From positions 1-5,709 of the forward strand of contig CACYBV010000036.1 of the NCBI GenBank assembly GCA_902772745.1: a DNA stretch of 5,709 nt. Direction: 5' to 3'. Below the pieces are notes generated by a model. That model was not told where the DNA came from. It saw nothing but the letters and a program-made list of their open reading frames with translations, and ran no database searches. This DNA comes from an uncultured Eubacteriales bacterium. Its GTDB lineage: Bacteria; Bacillota; Clostridia; Lachnospirales; Lachnospiraceae. The position numbers and the translations under genes were made by a program. Positions within the stretch are counted from its first letter, which is position 1, and every line of letters begins with the position of its first letter. Below are positions 1-4,765 of this stretch, in pieces.

Positions 1-181
1 CTTCTTTCGGCTCCTCGCCGGGCTGACGGATCATATCCCGTTCGGTGCAAATCCCCCAGCCCGTCGAATGCTCCTGTTCAAAGAAGAAATGGCCGTCGTA
101 CTGTTCTGCAATATAATGCAGCTGCTCCACGAGTGGCTTTTTCACGGGGCCGGAAGACAGGTGAACTGCATGTTGTTTTCG
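1..181 (-). pseudogene. 60-codon open segment following the transporter remnant, function not recognised (partial)
   Basis: This minus-strand frame is open for 60 codons, from just after a TGA at 184-182 to the window edge. It reads through HLSSGPVKKPLVEQLHYIAE, then QYDGHFFFEQEHSTGWGICT, and ends near GEEPKE. Codon use resembles the neighbouring genes, so it is probably real coding sequence. The only early start is a GTG at 145 with no ribosome site, so it looks like a continuation of an upstream frame (reached by a -1 shift near 180) rather than a new gene. The segment is soluble in character and does not look like the TM5-6 region of an MFS transporter. The stretch IAEQYDGHFFFEQ faintly resembles the last helix and strand of a GHKL ATPase domain, but I would not assign that function. 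It may be the C-terminus of a second gene fused to the transporter remnant by deletion. Confidence 0.45.
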
Positions 182-604
182 TCATTGCCGCCGAGAATAT
201 AGGTGATCATATTGACCCGCGCATTTCCGCCCTGCAGGAAGTCGTAGAAAATCATGCCGATTGCGACACAGGTAGCCAGACTAAAAATGCGGTCGTTCCG
301 GCCTTGAACGGCGACCAGAATAAAAAGAATCCCGCGGCTGCCATGATCCATACGCCGATCATGACATAGGGACGAAATCGTCCAGCGCGGCAGACGGTTT
401 TTTCCGTCATATGATTGATGAAAAAGCCGGCCGCCATGCCGGCAATCGTCGTTACGGTCGTCATAATCAGGTAGGTGTAGTTGTTGTCATACACCTCATT
501 GATCCGGATGACGTCCATGTAGAACAGCTCACGAAGCCCGAGAATCACGCAGTAGAAGACGTAGACAAATCCCGGTCAAAAATACTGCCTTTTAAAAACT
601 CCAT
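182..604 (-). pseudogene. GPH-type MFS sugar:cation symporter, N-terminal part, frameshifted
   Basis: The start is ATG at 604-602, preceded by a strong ribosome site (GGGGAGGAG, 622-614). The first frame gives MEFLKGSIFDR and then stops at 547-545. The next frame, open from 575, continues with FVYVFYCVILGLRELFYMDV, a second membrane segment, and GRFRPYVMIG. The last is the cytoplasmic loop after TM2 that marks the glycoside-pentoside-hexuronide (GPH) family. A third hydrophobic segment leads to a second shift near 285-270, after which ATCVAIGMIFYDFLQGG continues as TM4. A third shift near 180 leads into the next segment. GPH proteins are about 450-500 residues with 12 TM helices, and only about four helices are visible here. 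The aspartates usual in TM2 (WDA..DP) are missing (VTTIAGMAAG). It is divergent from tetR and probably controlled by it. Real decay and homopolymer sequencing error both fit. Confidence 0.7.
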
Positions 605-632
605 ACTTTTAAGCTCCTCCCCTTATAATAAC

Positions 633-650
633 ATGCAACACCTGTTGCAT
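633..650. promoter_or_regulatory. Perfect 8-bp-arm palindrome, probable TetR-family operator
   Basis: On the plus strand the site reads ATGCAACA-CC-TGTTGCAT, two perfect 8-bp inverted arms around a 2-bp centre. It lies between the divergent transporter remnant and tetR. It falls just downstream of a minus-strand TATAAT (669-664) and overlaps the -35 region of the plus-strand promoter. Both positions suit a repressor that controls itself and its divergent neighbour. TetR dimers normally bind palindromes of this size. The link to this TetR is inferred from position. Confidence 0.65.
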
Positions 651-673
651 TTCAGTCGATTTTATTATATACT
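645..673 (+). promoter_or_regulatory. Candidate sigma-70/A promoter of tetR
   Basis: TTGCAT (645-650) and TATACT (668-673) are separated by 17 bp. The -10 matches the consensus at five of six positions and the -35 at three of six. The -35 is part of the right arm of the 633-650 palindrome, so a bound repressor would block it. The tetR start codon is about 70 bp downstream. Confidence 0.45.
664..669 (-). promoter_or_regulatory. Candidate -10 box for the divergent transporter remnant
   Basis: A perfect TATAAT reads on the minus strand and overlaps the plus-strand -10 of tetR almost completely. I see no good -35 at the right distance. Transcription from here would begin near 657, placing the 633-650 palindrome immediately downstream in a blocking position and leaving a leader of about 50 nt before the ATG at 604. 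Confidence 0.4.
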
Positions 674-708
674 TTATACACAGAAAAAACGAGCAGCAGA
701 TGACACGG

Positions 709-721
709 AACTGTTGCAGTT
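709..721. promoter_or_regulatory. Second palindrome sharing the TGTTGCA core, possible auxiliary operator
   Basis: AACTG-TTG-CAGTT is a perfect 5-bp-arm palindrome in the tetR 5' leader. It shares the 8-mer CTGTTGCA with the right part of the first palindrome (642-649 and 711-718, offset 69 bp). It sits between the candidate tetR promoter and its ribosome site, consistent with an auxiliary autoregulatory operator. Confidence 0.4.
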
Positions 722-746
722 TAGAAAAAATCGTAGGAGGACCTGG

Positions 747-1373
747 ATGAAACTCACCGATCTTTTCGAAAAACCGGCAGAAAAAAAAGTCAGCAGCAGG
801 GAAGAATACGCAGACCGCCTGATCCGGGAGAACTTTATCGGGATGCTGAAAAACAGACCGATCGAGAAGATTTCCGTCGCGGAACTGTGTGTAAAATGCG
901 GAATTAACCGCTCGACCTTTTATCGTCATTATGAAGATCTGTATCAGCTGCTCGACAGCATCGTCAGGGAAGCGCACGAAAAAATCTTTTTCGATATTAT
1001 CGCGCATGTTAACCTGGAGGAAAATTTCGAAACCGTCATCTACGATTATCTTCTGGAAGTATCGGCGGCAACTGAAAAGAATAAAGATCTTTACCGGCTG
1101 CTCCTTTTCGGAAAGACCCCGACTGATCTCCGGGACCGGATGACAGAATCAACCTACCGTCTGTATGAACTGGCGCACGAAGGGCCCTCCAATTTCCGTC
1201 CGGCAGAAAACAGCGCTCTCCACTACCGCTTTCTTGTCAGCGGACTCATCGGCGTATGGGTTTTCTGGGTAAAGAACGGCTGTACGCCCAAAAAAGAAAT
1301 CCTCGCGAAAGAACTTCGCGAGGATCTGATCGGTTTTTACAACAATATGTACCGGCTGTACGGGAAATCCTGA
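747..1373 (+). CDS. TetR/AcrR-family transcriptional regulator (DhaS-like C-terminal domain)
   Basis: This 208-residue protein has the usual TetR length. The ATG at 747 is chosen because a perfect AGGAGG (735-740) lies 6 nt upstream; a longer in-frame reading begins inside the transporter remnant and has no such support. The N-terminal helix-turn-helix spans about residues 20-68, with the core VAELCVKCGINRSTFYRHYE (44-63) typical of TetR recognition helices. The all-alpha ligand and dimer domain ends with SGLIGVWVFWVKNGCTP near 165-181, the pattern of the DhaS-like C-terminal region (TetR_C_8 type). It is a cytoplasmic DNA-binding protein, most likely a ligand-released repressor; the ligand cannot be read from sequence. 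It is divergent from the transporter remnant, with palindromes between them, and convergent with the esterase, stop to stop 6 bp apart. Its 3' end contains the esterase terminator. No defects are seen. Confidence 0.93.
   Translation: MKLTDLFEKPAEKKVSSREEYADRLIRENFIGMLKNRPIEKISVAELCVKCGINRSTFYRHYEDLYQLLDSIVREAHEKIFFDIIAHVNLEENFETVIYDYLLEVSAATEKNKDLYRLLLFGKTPTDLRDRMTESTYRLYELAHEGPSNFRPAENSALHYRFLVSGLIGVWVFWVKNGCTPKKEILAKELREDLIGFYNNMYRLYGKS
1290..1323 (-). terminator. Rho-independent terminator of the minus-strand genes, inside the tetR 3' coding region
   Basis: A perfect 9-bp stem pairs 1301-1309 with 1315-1323 (CCTCGCGAA / TTCGCGAGG on the plus strand) around a 5-nt loop. Read on the minus strand, the stem is followed directly by ATTTCTTTTTT (1300-1290), a good U-tract. 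It lies about 57 nt beyond the esterase TAG. On the plus strand the nearest T-run (1334-1338) is 10 nt beyond the stem, so it is poor as a tetR terminator. The hairpin encodes TetR residues in the LAKELRED region. Confidence 0.75.
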
Positions 1374-1379
1374 CCGCTT

Positions 1380-2240
1380 CTATTCTTCGGAAGAGCGGGC
1401 CCCGGTTACAAATGCCAGAACCTTTTCCTTCACTTCATCCTGATAGATCAGCTCGTCGCCGTGGTTGGCGCCGGCGATCACATAAAAATCCGCCGGAACG
1501 CCGCAGGAAACCAGTTTTTCATAAAGCTTGCTGCTCTGGGAAACCGGAACCGTATCGTCGCTGTCCCCGTGCAGGATCAAAAAGGGGCAGGTGTGTTCAT
1601 TCACATAATTCACCGCACTTGCCTTTTCCATTGCCTTCTCAGGATCGGCGCCGAGGAAGGCCGTGAACTGCCAGGCCGGCACCGCGTCCGTATTCGTTGA
1701 AGCTCCGCGCAGCAAAGACAGATCCGAAAGCCCGTAAATATCCACCGCTCCGGCCGGCGCGCTGGACCAGTCCATCCACTCGCCGCAGTCGAATTCCGCT
1801 TCGCCGGCCGTCACGCCCGCCAGCGTTGAAAGCGTACCGCCGGCGGATTCGCCCATCGTGAATATACGGGCGGGATCAATGCAGAAATCCGCCGCATGGG
1901 CTTTCAGAAACCGGATCGCGGTTTTGATATCAATCAGGCCGGCCGGGAAGGATCCCTTATCCGATGTGCGGTAGTCGACAAGTGCCACGGTCACGCCCCG
2001 CTCCGCGTAGTACATCATCTCCGGCGCCCAGATATCCTTCCTTTCGGTGATAAAGGCGCCGCCGCAGATCCAGACGATACAGGGCTGCAGCGCATGTCCG
2101 ATGCGGTTTTTCGGGCAGATCACATCGAGCTTCATCTCCTGCCAGGTCATGTCATACCAGTCGCCGACGCGGCTGTAAGTAATATTTTCCGCGAGGATGA
2201 GAACCTCGCGCTTCTTTTCGATCTGCAGCACTTTTTTCAT
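1380..2240 (-). CDS. Alpha/beta-hydrolase esterase, BD-FAE / hormone-sensitive-lipase-like
   Basis: This 286-residue protein has no signal peptide or TM segment, so it is probably cytoplasmic. The ATG at 2240 has AGGAGG (2251-2246) 5 nt upstream. The fold reads in order: oxyanion loop WICGGAF (residues 58-64), nucleophile elbow GESAGG with Ser132, acid loop HGDSDDTVP (224-232) with probable Asp228, and GANHGD with His260. The usual HGG of the oxyanion hole is CGG here (Cys59). The layout matches small esterases that act on acetylated or feruloylated plant sugars (BD-FAE type) and HSL-like carboxylesterases. Substrate is inferred from family and from the GH3 neighbour, and a general carboxylesterase is equally possible. 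It follows GH3 on the same strand with about 105 nt between the GH3 TAA (2345) and this ATG, so co-transcription is likely. A small CGGAG/CTCCG hairpin (2255-2270) sits just upstream of the ribosome site. It ends in TAG, showing that TAG is used as a stop here. Confidence 0.88.
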   Translation of the reverse strand: MKKVLQIEKKREVLILAENITYSRVGDWYDMTWQEMKLDVICPKNRIGHALQPCIVWICGGAFITERKDIWAPEMMYYAERGVTVALVDYRTSDKGSFPAGLIDIKTAIRFLKAHAADFCIDPARIFTMGESAGGTLSTLAGVTAGEAEFDCGEWMDWSSAPAGAVDIYGLSDLSLLRGASTNTDAVPAWQFTAFLGADPEKAMEKASAVNYVNEHTCPFLILHGDSDDTVPVSQSSKLYEKLVSCGVPADFYVIAGANHGDELIYQDEVKEKVLAFVTGARSSEE

Positions 2241-2313
2241 GATATCCTCCTCTCCGGAGAACAGGCTCCGTACAATTTTCCATCTCTGAATCCGTCATAT
2301 CCGTTTATATTTT

Positions 2314-2335
2314 GAGCCCCCTGAAACGGCGGCTC
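2314..2335. other. Imperfect hairpin between the GH3 tail and the esterase
   Basis: GAGCCCCC (2314-2321) pairs with GGCGGCTC (2328-2335) over eight positions with one C-C mismatch (G-G on the minus-strand transcript), around a 6-nt loop. It starts about 10 nt after the TAA at 2345 on the minus-strand transcript. It is followed by AAAATATAAACGG, not a U-tract, so it is not a standard intrinsic terminator. It may protect or process the mRNA between the two genes. Confidence 0.35.
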
Positions 2336-2344
2336 ATACTTACA

Positions 2345-2515
2345 TTACATCAGTCCTCTCAGCATCTCAAGGAATCCCTGTACCTGCTCCGCCGTCATAA
2401 CGCCGAAGCTTACAAGGGATTTCAAGGGCATGTACTGCATCATTGCGTTCGCCATCGCAGCGTCTTCTTCCGGGTTGCCGGAGATGCCTTCCCCGGTCGA
2501 ATGCGAATTCACCCG
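2345..2515 (-). pseudogene. C-terminal tail of the GH3 enzyme, separated by an in-frame TAG
   Basis: Directly after the TAG at 2518-2516 the same frame stays open for 56 codons to a TAA at 2347-2345. It encodes an acidic linker (GISGNPEEDAAMANAMM) followed by QYMPLKSLVSFGVMTAEQVQ and GFLEMLRGLM. As I recall, this MPL.SLVSFG.MT...V..FL motif is the normal C-terminus of many clostridial GH3 glycosidases, so it belongs to the preceding gene and is not an independent ORF. There is no ribosome site before any ATG in it. With the TAG read as a sense codon the protein would be 754 residues. A single substitution such as CAG or TGG to TAG explains it most simply. Confidence 0.75.
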
Positions 2516-4609
2516 CTACGCCATCATCTTCTGAATTACCGGCGCGGTCCGCGGATCCGTCATCAGCTCACCCATCGTCGTATCGACGTCGAGGTGCAGG
2601 GGAAGCATCTTCTTCGCCGCAAACTGTACCCTGCAGCAGGCCGAAATCCGGTCGGAGGAATCACCGGCAAGAAGTTTATATGCACCTGTCGGCGCAAACC
2701 AGTCGCCAAGATCCTCCGCGAAGTATGAAAGCGCACGCGCATCGATTTCGAATTCCACAGTCTTCGTCTCGCCGGGCTGAAGCTCAGTCTTCGCAAAGCC
2801 GCGAAGCTCCTTATCCGGACGGTCAGAAGCGTTCTCGGGCGCGACATAGAGCTGGACAACCTCTTTACCGGTGCGGGAGCCCGTGTTTTTGACATCCGCA
2901 AAAACCTTTATGGTTTCGCCGTCCGTGAAGCTGTCTCTGTCGGTGCGCAGGTTTGAAATCTCAAATGCCGTATAGGAAAGGCCGTGGCCGAAGGCGTAAC
3001 GGACCGGGATTTCCTTCTTGTCGTAATAGCGGTATCCGACCCAGATGTCCTCGGCGTATTTCACCTTCCGCGCATCTCCGGGGAAGTTCAGGTAGCTCGG
3101 GTTGTCGGAAAGCTTCAGCGGCCAGGTTTCCGCGAGATGCCCGGAGGGGTTCACTTCGCCGAAGAGGATCCGGTCGGTTGCCTGTCCGACGCCCTCGCCG
3201 CCGAGGTACATCTCAAGGATCGCGGATACTTTCCCGGAGAAGGGAAGCTCAACCGGTGCGCCGTTCGAGAGGACGACGACGAGTTTCTCCGGTACGGCCT
3301 GAAGAAGTTCACCGATCAGCCGGATCTGGGATGCGGGAAGGAGCATATCCTTCCGGTCGTAGCCTTCGGATTCGATGATGTCCGGGAGGCCCGCAAAGAC
3401 GACAACGGCATCGTAATTTCCTGCGGTCTCGACGGCTTTCTTAAGGTCCTCCTCGATAAGCTCATCCCGATCCATCGGGAATGCTTTGATATAATCCACT
3501 TTTCGGCCGGCTTTTATGCTCTCCGACAGCGCGGAATCCACGCGGAAGCTGTTGATGTGCGAGGAACCGCCGCCCTGATAGCGCGGCTTCTCCGCGTATT
3601 CGCCGATGTAAAGCACGGATTTTTCGGGATTCAGCGGAAGAATGCCCCTGTTCTCGAGAAGCACCGCACACTCCTCTTCGATCCGGGCCGCGATCTCGTG
3701 ATCCGCCGCACGGTCAAAGACCTGCTCCTCGCGGTTCTCAGCATAATCATAGAAGACCCGGAGGATCCTTTCAACGCATTCGTCGACCTTCGATTCGGGA
3801 AGAAGTCCTTCGCGGACCGCCTTCACGACTGCAGCGTCGTTTCCCGCGGTATTTCCGGGCATCTCGAGATCCAGACCGGCCGCAACACCTTTCACACGGT
3901 CGTTGACCGCGCCCCAGTCGGTCACGACAAAGCCTTCAAATCCCCAGTCGTCACGGAGGACCTTCGTGAGCAGCCATTCATTCTCGGCGCTGTAGACGCC
4001 GTTGATCTTGTTGTAGGAGCACATGATCGTCTTCGGCTGGGATTTCTTAACCGCGGTTTCGAAAGCCGGCAGGTAAATCTCCCGGAGCGCACGCTCCGAA
4101 ACCTCCGCGGAAACGCTCATGCGGGCCGATTCCTGGTTGTTGGCTGCGTAGTGCTTGATCGAGGTGCCGATGTGGTGTTTCTGCACGCCGTTAATAAAAG
4201 ACGCTGCCATTTCCCCCGCAAGGTACGGGTCTTCGGACATGTATTCGAAATTCCGGCCGCAAAGAGGGCTTCTTTTGATGCAGACCGCCGGACCAAGGAC
4301 AACCGACAGGTTCTCCGCCTGGCATTCTTTCCCGATCACGTCGCCCATATGGTAAATCAGGTCCCGGTCAAAGGAAGATGTGGTCGCGCAGGCCGCCGGG
4401 AAGCAGACCGCCTTGATCGATTCGTTGATCCCCAGATGATCCGCCTTGTCGTCCTGTTTTCTCAGGCCGTGAGGGCCGTCGGACATCATGAAGCGCGGGA
4501 TTCCGAGCCGCTCCACGGCTTTCGTGTGCCAGAAATCATCGCCTCCGAGAAGGGATGCCTTCTCTTCGAGCGTCATCCCAGAAACAATTTTCTTGATATC
4601 AGCTGCCAT
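2516..4609 (-). CDS. Glycoside hydrolase family 3 beta-glycosidase (beta-glucosidase type), truncated at the C-terminus by TAG
   Basis: The 697 residues begin at ATG 4609, with GGAGG (4619-4615) 5 nt upstream. There is no signal peptide, so it is an intracellular enzyme that removes non-reducing beta-linked glucose or a similar sugar from imported oligosaccharides or glycosides by the retaining mechanism. The GH3 N-terminal (beta/alpha)8 domain covers about 1-300, with SDGPHGLR (43-50), GRNFEYMSEDP (118-128), the KH pair Lys152-His153, and GFVVTDWGA with the nucleophile Asp231. The alpha/beta sandwich domain covers about 315-545, with the probable acid/base Glu415 in ESEGYDR and the closing FGHGLSYT. 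A fibronectin III-like domain covers about 550-660. There is no PA14 insert. A TAG at 2518-2516 ends the frame shortly after PVIQKMMA, although the expected tail follows in frame. All catalytic domains lie before the stop, so the short form may still be active. Beta-glucosidase against beta-xylosidase or other specificity cannot be settled by eye. Confidence 0.93.
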   Translation of the reverse strand: MAADIKKIVSGMTLEEKASLLGGDDFWHTKAVERLGIPRFMMSDGPHGLRKQDDKADHLGINESIKAVCFPAACATTSSFDRDLIYHMGDVIGKECQAENLSVVLGPAVCIKRSPLCGRNFEYMSEDPYLAGEMAASFINGVQKHHIGTSIKHYAANNQESARMSVSAEVSERALREIYLPAFETAVKKSQPKTIMCSYNKINGVYSAENEWLLTKVLRDDWGFEGFVVTDWGAVNDRVKGVAAGLDLEMPGNTAGNDAAVVKAVREGLLPESKVDECVERILRVFYDYAENREEQVFDRAADHEIAARIEEECAVLLENRGILPLNPEKSVLYIGEYAEKPRYQGGGSSHINSFRVDSALSESIKAGRKVDYIKAFPMDRDELIEEDLKKAVETAGNYDAVVVFAGLPDIIESEGYDRKDMLLPASQIRLIGELLQAVPEKLVVVLSNGAPVELPFSGKVSAILEMYLGGEGVGQATDRILFGEVNPSGHLAETWPLKLSDNPSYLNFPGDARKVKYAEDIWVGYRYYDKKEIPVRYAFGHGLSYTAFEISNLRTDRDSFTDGETIKVFADVKNTGSRTGKEVVQLYVAPENASDRPDKELRGFAKTELQPGETKTVEFEIDARALSYFAEDLGDWFAPTGAYKLLAGDSSDRISACCRVQFAAKKMLPLHLDVDTTMGELMTDPRTAPVIQKMMA

Positions 4610-4638
4610 AAAAACCTCCGTTTGTGTTGTATGAATTT

Positions 4639-4667
4639 ATCTTACCGAAAAAAAGCCTTTCCTGCAA
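4639..4667 (-). promoter_or_regulatory. Candidate promoter of the GH3 gene
   Basis: On the minus strand, TTGCAG (4667-4662) and TAAGAT (4644-4639) are separated by 17 bp. They match the consensus at three and four of six positions. A start near 4632 would leave a leader of about 23 nt containing the GGAGG at 4619. No strong intrinsic terminator separates GH3 from the upstream hydrolase, so readthrough from it is also possible. Confidence 0.4.
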
Positions 4668-4745
4668 TCAGAAATCCGTTATTCCTCTTACTTTTTGGCC
4701 TTATATCGTTTTTACGGCCGTTTTCACTTTCTCAGAAAACACAAA

Positions 4746-4759
4746 GGAAAGCGCTGTCA
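4746..4759. promoter_or_regulatory. cre-like catabolite-repression site
   Basis: GGAAAGCGCTGTCA matches the Gram-positive cre consensus TGWAARCGYTWNCW at 12 of 14 positions, failing at positions 1 and 11, with the central CG intact. It lies in the 156-bp spacer between the upstream hydrolase and GH3, about 80 bp upstream of the candidate GH3 -35. Such a site fits CcpA control of a sugar-hydrolysis gene, but one degenerate match is weak evidence. Confidence 0.35.
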
Positions 4760-4765
4760 CTTATA

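Noticed and set aside
411..746. 112-residue N-terminal extension of TetR
   Set aside because: It overlaps the transporter remnant and the operator region. The ATG at 747 has a perfect AGGAGG and gives a standard-length TetR.
1256..1700. Plus-strand open frames of 136 and 79 residues around the tetR/esterase junction
   Set aside because: They are antisense to the esterase or out of frame with tetR, with no recognisable domains or ribosome sites.
2314..2335. Intrinsic terminator after GH3
   Set aside because: The stem is there but no U-tract follows on either strand, so it is listed only as a hairpin.
2345..2515. Independent small gene after GH3
   Set aside because: It is in the same frame as GH3, has no ribosome site, and its sequence matches the tail expected of the GH3 family.
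2516..2518. TAG recoding (pyrrolysine or an alternative code)
   Set aside because: The esterase ends at TAG exactly where its fold should end, and no other in-frame TAG is seen in the genes here. One stop is better explained by mutation or error.
4690..4712. ACGGCCGT and the repeated GGCC near 4697-4715 as an operator or hairpin
   Set aside because: The perfect symmetry is only 8 bp and the flanks do not extend it. The GGCC pairs are too short to support a call.
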